Assembly (NCBI GenBank): GCA_025928335.1
Contig: JAICJQ010000001.1
Location: 30,320-94,319 of the forward strand
Origin: Gemmatimonadaceae bacterium
GTDB taxonomy: Bacteria; Gemmatimonadota; Gemmatimonadetes; Gemmatimonadales; Gemmatimonadaceae
Reading direction: 5' to 3'
Length of the DNA: 64,000 nucleotides
A program made the position numbers and the translations under genes. The number at the start of each line of letters is the position of its first letter. Position 1 is the first letter of the stretch. Positions 34,431-43,677 of this stretch are shown in pieces. The notes below the pieces were generated by a model. It was not told where the DNA came from. It saw only the letters and a list, made by a program, of their open reading frames with translations, and did no database searches.

Positions 34431-34533
34431 TGCGGTACGGTGCGCCGCGGTAGGCCCGCCCGCAACCAGCCTGCGGTGAACGACAGCATTTGAGCGCCGA
34501 ACAGCGTCGCCGAACGGAACGGGGTAACGGAAC

Positions 34534-34691
34534 GGGGTCAGACTCCGTTTTGAAAACGGAGTCTGACCCCGCTGAAAAAACGGAGTCTGACCCCGCATAC
34601 GCAGTTAAGTCGTAAAGCACGAGCCTGAGGCCCGGTAAACGACGAAAAACGACGGAGTCCGCCCGTTCAAAAAGCGGAGTCTGACCCCGTT
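34534..34691. repeat. Array of GGAGTCTGACCCC palindromes (one perfect 37-nt palindrome plus two half copies)
   Basis: ggggtcagactccgtttt-g-aaaacggagtctgacccc (34534-34570); further cggagtctgaccccg copies near 34581 and 34675. Confidence 0.9.
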
Positions 34692-34714
34692 CGCGGCGAT
34701 TGGGAACGATGGAA

Positions 34715-34745
34715 AACGAAAGGGCGCCTTCGGCGCCCTTTCGTT
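34715..34745 (-). terminator. Terminator hairpin downstream of the KamA gene
   Basis: AACGAAAGGGCGCC-ttc-GGCGCCCTTTCGTT perfect 14-bp stem next to the KamA stop. Confidence 0.7.
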
Positions 34746-34750
34746 CCAAC

Positions 34751-35929
34751 TCAAGTCCCTGTTTTCCGTTTTCTCGCCACGGGCTTCTTCCGTGGCTTGG
34801 GCTTCTTGCCCACCTGAATCGGAACGATGTCCGACTCCGCCGCCGCCGCGTCGCCACAACCGGCGACAGCGATCGCCGGCTGGCGCGGCTGCTTATAGAC
34901 GTACCGCTCGCCCGCGTAGTTCCGGAAGACCACCTCGTCCTCGTTGATCTCCTCGACGTACTCCGGAAGCAGAGGAACCTTGCCGCCGCCCCCCGGCGCG
35001 TCGATCACGAAATGCGGTACGGCCAGACCGGAGGTCCATCCTCTCAAAGCCTTCACGATCTCGAGACCCTTCTCGACGTTGGTCCGGAAGTGCTCACCGC
35101 CCGCTACCTGGTCTGCCATATAGATGTAGTAGGGGCGGACGCGGGCCTTGAGGAGCTTCTGCATCAGCTCCTTCATGATCTGCGGGTCGTCGTTCACGCC
35201 GCGGAGGAGCACCGTCTGGCAGCCGAGCGGCACGCCGGCGTCGGCCAGCCGTCCGAGGGCCGCGATGGACTCGGGCGTGAGCTCGGCCGGATGGTTGAAG
35301 TGCGTGTTCATATAGATGGGATGGTACTTCTTCACCATCTCGCAGAACTCGGGCGTGATCCGCGACGGCAGGTGCGATGTGATCCGGCTGCCGAGGCGGA
35401 TGATCTCGATGTGCGGGATCTCGCGCAGACGCTGGAAGAAGTACTCGAGGCGGCGGTCGGAGAGCATCATCGGGTCGCCGCCCGACATGATCACGTCGCG
35501 AATCTCCGTGTGTTCGCGGAGGTATTGGAAGGCCGACTCGAACTGATTGAGTGGGATCTTTTCGGGATCGCCGACTTTCCGGCGCCGCGTGCAGAACCGG
35601 CAGTAGCTCGCGCAAACCGGACTGACGAGGAAGAGCGCCCGATCGGGGTATCGATGCGTGATGTTCGGGACCGGGGAGTCGCCGTCTTCGTCGAGCGAGT
35701 CGATCACGCCGTCGACGATGTCGAGCTCCTGGACCGTGGGCACGTACTGCTGCCACATCGGGTCGCCGATCTCCTTGATCGTGCTCAGGACGTTCGGCGT
35801 GAGACGCATCTGGAAATTGTCGAACGCCGGTTGCAAGGCATCGACGTCGATGACGTCGGACCCGTACCGATCAGCGAGCTTGTCGAGGGTATCGACGCTC
35901 TCGTGGAGGATCTTCTGCCAGTCACTCAT
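34751..35929 (-). CDS. kamA: KamA-family radical SAM protein (lysine 2,3-aminomutase-like)
   Basis: CASYCRFCTRRRKVGDPEK (CX3CX2C) and PHFVIDAPGGGGKVPLLPEY PLP-Lys region. Confidence 0.85.
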   Translation of the reverse strand: MSDWQKILHESVDTLDKLADRYGSDVIDVDALQPAFDNFQMRLTPNVLSTIKEIGDPMWQQYVPTVQELDIVDGVIDSLDEDGDSPVPNITHRYPDRALFLVSPVCASYCRFCTRRRKVGDPEKIPLNQFESAFQYLREHTEIRDVIMSGGDPMMLSDRRLEYFFQRLREIPHIEIIRLGSRITSHLPSRITPEFCEMVKKYHPIYMNTHFNHPAELTPESIAALGRLADAGVPLGCQTVLLRGVNDDPQIMKELMQKLLKARVRPYYIYMADQVAGGEHFRTNVEKGLEIVKALRGWTSGLAVPHFVIDAPGGGGKVPLLPEYVEEINEDEVVFRNYAGERYVYKQPRQPAIAVAGCGDAAAAESDIVPIQVGKKPKPRKKPVARKRKTGT

Positions 35930-35970
35930 GCGCGACGACTCCGTTCAGTCGTGGGGAGGGGGTGCAGCAC

Positions 35971-36483
35971 CTACAAATGCGTGAGACGCTTGATGTACAC
36001 GACCCGGGCATCGCCCGGGGCGTAGAAGTCGGTGAGGCGCGCGGCTTCTGTCATGCCGTGCACTTCGTAAAACTTTCTCGTCGACACATAGTCATCTCGC
36101 GACGACGTTTCGACGACGAGCAACCGAGCTTCACGTTGACGAAGACGGCGCTCGACCTCGTCGAGCAACTGCGATCCGCCGCCTTCACCTTGAAACGCGG
36201 GGTGCATCGCAATCCAATACAGATCGTATGTGCGATCGGTGCCGGGCGTCGCGCCGTAGCACACGTATCCGACGAGCTGCCCTTCGCGCGAGAACGACCC
36301 CACGAACTCGTAGTTCGCCACGCCGTCGCCCGGATCGTACGGCGCGCGTGCCGGTCCCGCCGCGAAGGTTTCGTCGAACAGCTCGAGCGCCACCTGCACT
36401 TCGTCGTCACGAAAGACCGACGTGGCGTCGAGAATCTCACGAATCCGATTGCGATGCCCCCGCTGCAACGCTCCAAGTCTCAC
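35971..36483 (-). CDS. GNAT family N-acetyltransferase
   Basis: YDLYWIAMHPAFQGEGGGSQLLDEVERRLRQREARLLVVETSS; likely GTG start at 36483. Confidence 0.75.
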   Translation of the reverse strand: MRLGALQRGHRNRIREILDATSVFRDDEVQVALELFDETFAAGPARAPYDPGDGVANYEFVGSFSREGQLVGYVCYGATPGTDRTYDLYWIAMHPAFQGEGGGSQLLDEVERRLRQREARLLVVETSSRDDYVSTRKFYEVHGMTEAARLTDFYAPGDARVVYIKRLTHL

Positions 36484-36490
36484 GGCCAAC

Positions 36491-37579
36491 CTACTCCTCC
36501 CCCTCGCCAGCCGTCGCGACGGTGGCGAAGAGATCGAGCTCCGACCGATTGCTTCCGGTCGTGACCTCGACTCCCGACAACCGCTGCGCAAGAACCCATT
36601 CGTCCGCCGGCGGGACCTCGCGACCGCGCACGAGGGCGAGCTCACAAATGCTCCTGATGAGCGCCCCGTACTCGATCCCCGCCACGCCAGCCATCCTCGC
36701 CAATCCCGCATCAGGAGCGATGTCCGGATTGGCATTCACTTCCAGAATCCACGGGCGCCCCTGGTCGTCGATACGCATGTCGACGCGACCGTAGCCGCAG
36801 CCGCCGGAGAGCTTCCACGCGCGGAGCGCGACACTCCGCACTTGGGCGGCGACCTTTGCCGGAAGGCGAGCCGGACATCGCGGTTTCCCGCCGACGTCGT
36901 CGGTGCTCCCGGTGACCCACTTCGAGGTGTACGTAACGATTCGCCAGCGGCCCGCCGGCATTTTCCCGAAGTCGATCTCGGCGATCGGCAGCACCGTGTC
37001 GCCAAGAATGCCGACGTTCACCTCGCGGCCGTCGATGTAGCGCTGAACGAGGACCTCGTCCCATACCTCGAGCATCGCTTCGACGCGCTCTTTGAGCTGA
37101 CGCATGTTCCGCACGACCGACCGCTGCTCGACGCCGAGCGAGGCGTCTTCCGCGGCTGGCTTGACGATAGCGGGGAAGCCGACGCCGACGAGTGGCTCGC
37201 CGCGGCGGATCGCCGTGAATTTCGGAATCGGCAGACCGGCGCGGTCGAGCATGCCGTTGACGACATGCTTCCTGAGGCAGATCGACGCCGTGTAGCTGGT
37301 CGCACCGGTGAACGGGATCTTGAACAGCTCGAGGACCGAAATGACCGAGGACTCGAGATGGGCGATGCCGTCGATCCCCTCGCACATGTTGAAGGCGAGG
37401 TCGAACTTGCCGCGGCGGAGTTTCTCGATCCACTTGCCGTCGTGGAAGACCGGGATGTACCCGACCGTGTTTCCCTCGGCGACGAGCGAGCGTTCGATTG
37501 CCTCGACCGTGCTCAGGATCAGCAAGTCGGGCTTGGTCGCGTACGCGGACGCGCCGTCGAAGAGGATGGCGATCTTCAT
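36491..37579 (-). CDS. ATP-grasp ligase, D-Ala-D-Ala ligase-like
   Basis: MKIAILFDGASAY; FNMCEGIDGIAHLESSVISVLELFKIPFTGAT; RVDMRIDDQGRPWILEVNANPDIAPDAG. Confidence 0.82.
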   Translation of the reverse strand: MKIAILFDGASAYATKPDLLILSTVEAIERSLVAEGNTVGYIPVFHDGKWIEKLRRGKFDLAFNMCEGIDGIAHLESSVISVLELFKIPFTGATSYTASICLRKHVVNGMLDRAGLPIPKFTAIRRGEPLVGVGFPAIVKPAAEDASLGVEQRSVVRNMRQLKERVEAMLEVWDEVLVQRYIDGREVNVGILGDTVLPIAEIDFGKMPAGRWRIVTYTSKWVTGSTDDVGGKPRCPARLPAKVAAQVRSVALRAWKLSGGCGYGRVDMRIDDQGRPWILEVNANPDIAPDAGLARMAGVAGIEYGALIRSICELALVRGREVPPADEWVLAQRLSGVEVTTGSNRSELDLFATVATAGEGEE

Positions 37580-38724
37580 ACTGGCAGGGCGACGGGCGAT
37601 GGGCGACGGGCGGCGGCTCGTCGCTTCGTGCGAAGCTGGACGCCGGTGCGCTCGGCGGCGTGACGTAGCGCGCTCTGAATCAGCTCGTCGTAGCCGAGGC
37701 CCGCGGCTCGCGCGGCCTTGGGCAGGCACGAGTTGTCTTCCGGATTCGGAAGGATGCCGGGAAGCGGATTCACTTCGACAATGTTTGGCGTCCCGTTGGC
37801 GTCGAGCCGGACATCGATGCGCGACCAGTCGCGGCAGCCGAGGATCCGGTAGGCGCGGAGCACCACGTCTTCGATCGAGCGCTGGAGCGCGGGGCTGACG
37901 CGAGCGGGGCACTCGAAGATGTCGAGCGGCTCATCTGGTGTATCCCAGACCCACTTGGCTTCGTAGCCGTAGATCGGCAGAGCACCCTCGGGCAGCGACT
38001 CGAAGTTCATTCCAACGAGAGGAAGCACTTGTGCCGACGCGCCGTTCCCGAGCACGCCGCAGGTGAATTCGGCGCCGGTCAGGAATTCTTCGGTGATGAC
38101 CGGCTGGTCGTAGGTCGTGAGGAGAAAGCGCGCCTGCGCTTCGAGCTCGTCACGGTCGCGGACGAAATTCCTCTCCGTGATGCCCTTCGACGATCCCTCG
38201 TGGATCGGTTTCACAAAGAGCGGGAATTTCGAGAAGATGGAGTCTGACCCCATCTCCGCGGCGAGGAGCCGCGTGAGCGACGCCTCGTCCTCGATCACGG
38301 CAAAGCGTGCGTTCGGGACGCCGTGGGCCCTCAAGAAATCTTTCGTGCGCGCCTTGTCGAGGCAGAGCGAGAGCGTGAACGGGTCGCTGCCAGAGTAGGG
38401 AATCGCGAAAAATTCGCAGATTGCCGGAACGTGGGCTTCGCGGTTCGTGCCGTGAAGTCCTTCGGCGATGTTGAAGACGATGTCGGGGCGTTCAGCGCGG
38501 AGGCGCTCGGGGAGGCTCTCGTTGGCCTCGATGCGGATCACGTCGCCAAAAGCGGAGAGGGCGGAGGCGACGGCGTCGATCGTTTCGGCGGAATCCCACT
38601 CCGCGTAGACGTCGGCGGTACTAGGAGGCTCTTCGTCGGGACGATGATCGATGGCGGCCGTCCCGGTACGGCCCCCTGCACTCAGCTCTGGTTTTTGGTT
38701 GTACGCGAACCCGATCCGCGTCAT
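37576..38724 (-). CDS. ATP-grasp ligase, D-Ala-D-Ala ligase-like (paralog of neighbour)
   Basis: IVFNIAEGLHGTNREAHVPAICEFFAIPYSGSDPFTLSLCLDKARTKDFL; RIDVRLDANGTPNIVEVNPLPGILPN. Confidence 0.85.
   Translation of the reverse strand: MTRIGFAYNQKPELSAGGRTGTAAIDHRPDEEPPSTADVYAEWDSAETIDAVASALSAFGDVIRIEANESLPERLRAERPDIVFNIAEGLHGTNREAHVPAICEFFAIPYSGSDPFTLSLCLDKARTKDFLRAHGVPNARFAVIEDEASLTRLLAAEMGSDSIFSKFPLFVKPIHEGSSKGITERNFVRDRDELEAQARFLLTTYDQPVITEEFLTGAEFTCGVLGNGASAQVLPLVGMNFESLPEGALPIYGYEAKWVWDTPDEPLDIFECPARVSPALQRSIEDVVLRAYRILGCRDWSRIDVRLDANGTPNIVEVNPLPGILPNPEDNSCLPKAARAAGLGYDELIQSALRHAAERTGVQLRTKRRAAARRPSPVALPV
38236..38254. repeat. GGAGTCTGACCCC repeat copy inside the ATP-grasp coding sequence
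   Basis: gatggagtctgaccccatc. Confidence 0.8.
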
Positions 38725-38895
38725 CCCGTCTCTTGTGAGCGTCTGCGGCGTGAGTGCCGCGAGAATTCCGAGCTTCGAGAAGTGCGTCGCGTATTCCAGT
38801 GCGACGGTGGGGGCAAGAGAAATGCCACACCTCTCCGTCGCGCAAAATACGCGCGACGAAAAAAACCCGCAATGATTTTTTCGCTCAGATCGATC

Positions 38896-39693
38896 TCAGA
38901 CCTTGTGATAGAAAACGCGCGCGGCTTCGCGTCGATCGTCGGCCGTGTAGATCTCGAAATCGGAAAAGAATCCCGGCGCCTCGTGCTGCAGGAGACGAAT
39001 CACCACCACCGCCATCCGACGGATCTCGAGCTCCGCGCCCTCGCTCGAGCGCAACTCGAGCATCGTCCGCCATGCGCGAGCGTTCCCCGTCACGACGATC
39101 TTCGTCTCGGTCGCATTCGGCAAGACCGCGCGCGCCGCTTCGCGCGCCATCTTCCGGCGATGGACTTTGTCCGCCACCCAGCTGTAACGCGTCATCAGCT
39201 CGCCGACGAGCTCCACGTATTTCGCCTGCGCCCCTTCCACCTGCTCGCGCCACGCCGACTCGAGCGTGTCGTCGCCGACCATCGCCGGCGGAACGACGAA
39301 GCTCGCCTCCGACTCGTCCACATAGCGCTGCGAGAGCTGCGAGTACGCGAAACCGGCGCGATGACGCACCAGCTCGTGGGTGAGCGACCGACTCACGCCC
39401 TCGAACAGCAGAGAATAGTTCGCATGCTCCAGCACGCTCCCGTGGCCCTGCTTCTTGATGTTCTCGAGGTACTCGCGCGTTTCGCGCTTGGCCGGATTGT
39501 GCTGACTCATGTAACAGAGTCGGCCGGCGAATTCGGCGAGCTGCTCGCCGTCGGTGCTCTCTCCCATCAGGGTCACCGCCAGATGCTCCGGCATCGTGAA
39601 GCTCGGACGGGAGAGCACGGTCACGACGGGTTCAGTGTAGTATCGAGGCGACGTCATCGAGGCACGCGAGGCCTGAGCAGTGGTGGCGGTCAT
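38896..39693 (-). CDS. thyX: FAD-dependent thymidylate synthase
   Basis: THELVRHRAGFAYSQLSQRYVDE ThyX motif; AREAARAVLPNATETKIVVTGNARAWRTMLELRSSEGAELEIR. Confidence 0.9.
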   Translation of the reverse strand: MTATTAQASRASMTSPRYYTEPVVTVLSRPSFTMPEHLAVTLMGESTDGEQLAEFAGRLCYMSQHNPAKRETREYLENIKKQGHGSVLEHANYSLLFEGVSRSLTHELVRHRAGFAYSQLSQRYVDESEASFVVPPAMVGDDTLESAWREQVEGAQAKYVELVGELMTRYSWVADKVHRRKMAREAARAVLPNATETKIVVTGNARAWRTMLELRSSEGAELEIRRMAVVVIRLLQHEAPGFFSDFEIYTADDRREAARVFYHKV

Positions 39694-39739
39694 GAGGACA
39701 AAATCAACCGGATCACCCCCCGCACGACAAGGCGGGATC

Positions 39740-41368
39740 TCACTTCGCGGCGTCGGCCAACAGTGCGAGGCGAAAACTGGAATACGCCCGATCGCGCTCG
39801 ACGCGATCGAGAACAGCGCGTGCCTTGGGCGGAAGCGGCGAGAGACCCAGATCGTACTTGATCTCCCCGAGCGGGCGCTCGCCGGGCAGCGCGGTCTTCA
39901 CGCCCGGGTTCAAGATGCCGAGCGGATCGAACGTCTGCTTCACCGCCGCGAATCGTTCGACGGCAGTGACACTCCACATCCGCGGGATGAGCGGCGTCCG
40001 CAACCGTCCGTCGCCGTGCTCGCCCGTCAGCGTGCCGCCGAGTGATGCCGCTAGTGCCGTGACATCGGTGAGGATTCGCTCGACGCGGTCGCGCCAGCCC
40101 GGCCGTCCGACATCTATCAGTGGGTTCACATGCACGTGTGCGTCGCCGGCGTGGCCGAAAATCACACCCCGAGTCTCATTCGCGGCGAGAATTCGGCGAA
40201 CACCACGCACGTACGCCGGCAATCGCTCCGGCGGAACGGCACAGTCTTCGACGAACTGCATCGAGCGAAGGCGGGCGTCGAGCCGCGCGAGAATCGGACT
40301 CGCCGCGTGGCGTAGCTCCCAGATCTCCGTCTCATGAGCACCGTCGAGCGCCAGGCGAGTCGCGGTCGCGCCGGCATCGCGAAAGGCGCGCTCGACGGCC
40401 CGCGCCGCCTCCGCGGCATCAGTCGTGTAAGCGCCTTCGACCTCGACGAGTAGAGCGGCTTCGGTATCCGCCGGAAGCTCCGTCGCGCCTCCGCTGGCCG
40501 CCACATCGAGGAACGTTCGGTCGAGCAGCTCGCAGGCCGACGCACCGGACGCGCGCGCGCGGCCCGCCGCGACGACGGCGTCTTCGAGCGACGAAAACGC
40601 GCTCAGCAGGCTGCTCGTCGCGCCGGCGACGGGAATGAGCGCCAATTCGAGCTCCACAAAAAACGCTAGCGTGCCCTCGCTCCCCACGAGTACGTCGATC
40701 AACTCTCCAGATCGCGCGAACTCGGCGACCGCGTAACCCGACGAATCCTTGAGAACTCCCGGATGCACGGACGGCTCCACTGCTTCCGCCGGGATCAGCG
40801 TCGCAGCCAACGCCTCAAACCGATCGATCACCGGATTTCCGCGAGGCGGCTCAACCCCACGGCTGAGAAACGCCCGCGAGCCATCAGCGAAGACGCAGTC
40901 GATGGATTTCACCCAGTGCCGCGTCGATCCGAATTTGAGCGAGTGCGCTCCGGCGGCATTCGTCGACGCCATTCCGCCAACCGTGCAGAAGGCGCCGCTC
41001 GACGGATCGACCGGAAAGCGAAGTCCGTGCGACCGAGCCGCGGACTCGACCGCACCGCGCGTCGCACCAGGGCCAACGCGCACCGTGCGGGTTGAAACAT
41101 CGACGTCGCCGATCTGATTCCAGCGGCTGAGATCCACGATCACGCCACGCCCGATGGCGCCGCCCGGCATGCTGCTGCCCGATCCGCGCGGGATCAGCGA
41201 CGTGCGCGCGGCCGCCGCCCAGCGCACGAGGGTGACGAGATCGTCGGCGTCTATCGGGACGGCTACCGCGATTGGAATAGCTTGACCGATACCCGCCGCC
41301 TCGGAGTACGCCGCCCGGGCGTCGTCGTCGGTTCGATACTCGCCGCGAAAACCGGCTGGGCCGGACAA
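39740..41368 (-). CDS. FAD-binding oxidoreductase, glycolate oxidase/D-lactate dehydrogenase-like
   Basis: PRGSGSSMPGGAIGRGVIVDLSRWN FAD-binding; SGYAVAEFARSGELIDVLVGSEGTLAFF; C-terminal GTLTGEHGDGRLRTPLI. Confidence 0.85.
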   Translation of the reverse strand: MSGPAGFRGEYRTDDDARAAYSEAAGIGQAIPIAVAVPIDADDLVTLVRWAAAARTSLIPRGSGSSMPGGAIGRGVIVDLSRWNQIGDVDVSTRTVRVGPGATRGAVESAARSHGLRFPVDPSSGAFCTVGGMASTNAAGAHSLKFGSTRHWVKSIDCVFADGSRAFLSRGVEPPRGNPVIDRFEALAATLIPAEAVEPSVHPGVLKDSSGYAVAEFARSGELIDVLVGSEGTLAFFVELELALIPVAGATSSLLSAFSSLEDAVVAAGRARASGASACELLDRTFLDVAASGGATELPADTEAALLVEVEGAYTTDAAEAARAVERAFRDAGATATRLALDGAHETEIWELRHAASPILARLDARLRSMQFVEDCAVPPERLPAYVRGVRRILAANETRGVIFGHAGDAHVHVNPLIDVGRPGWRDRVERILTDVTALAASLGGTLTGEHGDGRLRTPLIPRMWSVTAVERFAAVKQTFDPLGILNPGVKTALPGERPLGEIKYDLGLSPLPPKARAVLDRVERDRAYSSFRLALLADAAK

Positions 41369-42211
41369 CTATGGCCTGCGGGTCGGAATCGCCGTCGCCG
41401 CGGCGACAATCGCGCCGAGTAGTGAGTCACCGCCTCGCCGGCTGAATTCGCCGCGCTCCAACCGGTCGAGCAGTTGCTCGAGCGCGAGCTGGGCGCGCGT
41501 CACGACGTGATTGTGCATCACGCGCGCGCCAGTCACTCCAAGTGCCGGCGCGATCAGCGCGGGCGCAAAGGCGACGATCGGCACCGCACCGATGATGAGG
41601 AGCGAACCGGCGATCGCCGCGCCGAAGACGACGCCCGCACTGGTCTGCGCCACGGCGGAGCGCCGTTGCGTTCGAAAGTCGGCCTCGAGGGCGACGTGCA
41701 CGCGCTGATCGTCGACGCCGATTGCGGTCGCCGACACTTCGAAGGCGCGCGACAAGACGTAGTCTCGCCCTCCGACGCGAAGCGCGCGCTTGACGCCGAC
41801 GAGAAAATCCTGCCGCGGTTCCCAGACGATTCGCTCGGCGTGATGCCGTTTGACGATGAGCAGCTCCTGCCGTTGCATCCACGCGTCGATGGCCGCGAGA
41901 ATGTCACTCGCGCGTCCGGGCACCGTGCGCCCCGCCGAAATCCGCGCCGGTCCGAACAATCGCGACGCGACGCCGCCTTCGTCCTCCGGTAGCACGGAAC
42001 GGGTCCGCTCCTCGGCGAGCGCCTGCCGCAAATGCTGCGGCGTGAGACCGACTTCCTTGCCGAGCTCGATCAGCTGCTCTTCAGTGAATTCCTCTGACGG
42101 ATCACCGGAGTCACCGGTTTTTCCCTGCAGCTCCGCGGCGCGGGCCAGCACACGCTCCAGTGAAGAGCGGTCGAGCCGGGCGGGAGGACGAGGGACCGGC
42201 GAATCGGGCAT
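41369..42211 (-). CDS. Hypothetical protein with two hydrophobic segments
   Basis: 280 aa; start immediately follows the FAD oxidoreductase region, same strand. Confidence 0.6.
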   Translation of the reverse strand: MPDSPVPRPPARLDRSSLERVLARAAELQGKTGDSGDPSEEFTEEQLIELGKEVGLTPQHLRQALAEERTRSVLPEDEGGVASRLFGPARISAGRTVPGRASDILAAIDAWMQRQELLIVKRHHAERIVWEPRQDFLVGVKRALRVGGRDYVLSRAFEVSATAIGVDDQRVHVALEADFRTQRRSAVAQTSAGVVFGAAIAGSLLIIGAVPIVAFAPALIAPALGVTGARVMHNHVVTRAQLALEQLLDRLERGEFSRRGGDSLLGAIVAAATAIPTRRP

Positions 42212-42294
42212 ATCAAAAGATTAATCGCTGCGCGGTGGGGTGACAGTGAGACGTACTGACGATCATTTGCGGGTTGTTGTCAGCGAGCGGTTGC

Positions 42295-42390
42295 TGTCAT
42301 CCTGAGCGCAGCGAAGGACCTACTGTCCCACGAAGAGTTACTAGTGCGGGAGTCTAGGTCCTTCGGTCGCTGCGCTCCCTCAGGATGACA
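42295..42390. repeat. Inverted repeat pair of TGTCATCCTGAG/CTCAGGATGACA type (second copy in window)
   Basis: tgtcatcctgagcgcagcgaaggacct ... aggtccttcggtcgctgcgctccctcaggatgaca. Confidence 0.82.
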
Positions 42391-42399
42391 TGCTCGCTT

Positions 42400-42470
42400 C
42401 GCCCTCTCGCCCTCTCGCCCTCTCGCCCTCTCGCCCACTCGCCCACTCGCCCACTCGCCCGTCGCCCGCC
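42400..42470. repeat. Octamer tandem repeat CGCCCTCT x4 / CGCCCACT x3
   Basis: Directly visible tandem copies in the 42391-42478 intergenic region. Confidence 0.85.
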
Positions 42471-42478
42471 GCCCAATA

Positions 42479-43609
42479 TCAGATTCCCCCGAGCACCGAT
42501 TCGATCGACCGGCCCAGTGCCGTGAGAATCGGCCCCGGGACGGGGAACGTGGCGGCGAACTGGGCGCTTGGGTCTCCCGCCGGTGCTGCGATGCCGAGCG
42601 TTTGGAGGTAAAAGCGCATGTAACCGGGCCCAAGCTCCGGCGCGACGCGCTGGAGGAGAAGGGCGCCGCCGCGCACCGCCCCGTTGCCGACGTAGCCACT
42701 GGCGGCTCCGGTTCGTTGCTCCGCGGGAGTGGTGTTGTCGCGAATCGCTTCGTCAACGAGGCGAGCGATGGCCTCGTGGACGAAGACGTACAGCGCTTCC
42801 GGTGATGCGTCGGGTGTCCGCGGAAAGACCACGGCGATCGCGTTTGCTTGCTTGCCATCGTTGACCGTTCGCCCTTCTCCGCCGACTGGCAGAGACAAGA
42901 GCAGCTCGCCGGACGGTTGCTGCGTGTTGGCGAGGAAGCGCGAGAGCTTCGGGTAGTATTTGGCGGTCCAGTCCTGGTTGAATTGGGCGTATGCGGCCCC
43001 GCGCGTTTGCTGCTCCTTCGTCCAGTAATCGTGATAGAAGCGGTTGTTCTCGTCCTGCAGCGCTTCGACGAAGCGTTTCACCCAGTCTCGGTCAGCCTGC
43101 GTCGGGAAGTTTGCCGCGAGAAATGCGATCCGCTGCTGCACGTCCGGATTGCTCGATGCGCGCGGGTTGCCGGACGATCGCACGAGAAAATCCGTCGCCT
43201 CGACGATCTCCTGAAAGGAGTTGAAATACATCGCCAGGAACTGCGCGTTGGTCAGCGACGGATTCGTCGCGAAGCGCCGCGACAGCTCCTGTTGGTTCGC
43301 ATCGAGCTGGCTGAAGACGTTCCGCTGTCGCTTGAGTGCCGTGATCTGCTGTTTGTAGCCGCGCGCGAAAAAAGGAACGTGACCGGTGTCGCTGGTCAGC
43401 AGCGCAAAGCCGTGCAGCCAAAGATCGACGTGCTCTTTGGTCATCACGCGCCAGCCGCGCGTCTGTGTCGGTGCGGGGCTCGTCGTCGTGGCCCGGGAGG
43501 ACGACGTGGGGGTCGAGCCGGCGGTCGCCGGAGCGCATCCGCCGAGAGTGATGGTCGTCGCGCCGAAAAGCGCCAGTACTCCGAATCGATGATGAGTTGG
43601 CCGAGCCAT
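42479..43609 (-). CDS. Hypothetical lipoprotein
   Basis: Lipobox-like ATTITLGGCAPATAG; 376 aa. Confidence 0.7.
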   Translation of the reverse strand: MARPTHHRFGVLALFGATTITLGGCAPATAGSTPTSSSRATTTSPAPTQTRGWRVMTKEHVDLWLHGFALLTSDTGHVPFFARGYKQQITALKRQRNVFSQLDANQQELSRRFATNPSLTNAQFLAMYFNSFQEIVEATDFLVRSSGNPRASSNPDVQQRIAFLAANFPTQADRDWVKRFVEALQDENNRFYHDYWTKEQQTRGAAYAQFNQDWTAKYYPKLSRFLANTQQPSGELLLSLPVGGEGRTVNDGKQANAIAVVFPRTPDASPEALYVFVHEAIARLVDEAIRDNTTPAEQRTGAASGYVGNGAVRGGALLLQRVAPELGPGYMRFYLQTLGIAAPAGDPSAQFAATFPVPGPILTALGRSIESVLGGI

Positions 43610-43677
43610 AGGATTAGAACCAACGCTGAGGTCGTCCTATCCTAGTGCAAAAGCAAGGCGAATGATCCCTTGGTCCA

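Noticed and set aside
34431-34598. N-terminal extension of the histidine kinase (MRGQTPFFQRGQTPF...)
   Set aside because: This segment is translation of the GTCTGACCCC repeat array; MPDVVIDS at 34430 is a more plausible start.
34700-36025. 441-aa + strand ORF antisense to kamA
   Set aside because: The minus strand encodes CX3CX2C radical SAM and PLP motifs; the + ORF is an artefact.
38323-39861. 512-aa + strand ORF over thyX and the ATP-grasp gene
   Set aside because: Both overlapped minus-strand genes have diagnostic motifs.
42400-42470. Possible CRISPR array
   Set aside because: Repeat units are 8 bp tandem with no spacers and no cas genes nearby.
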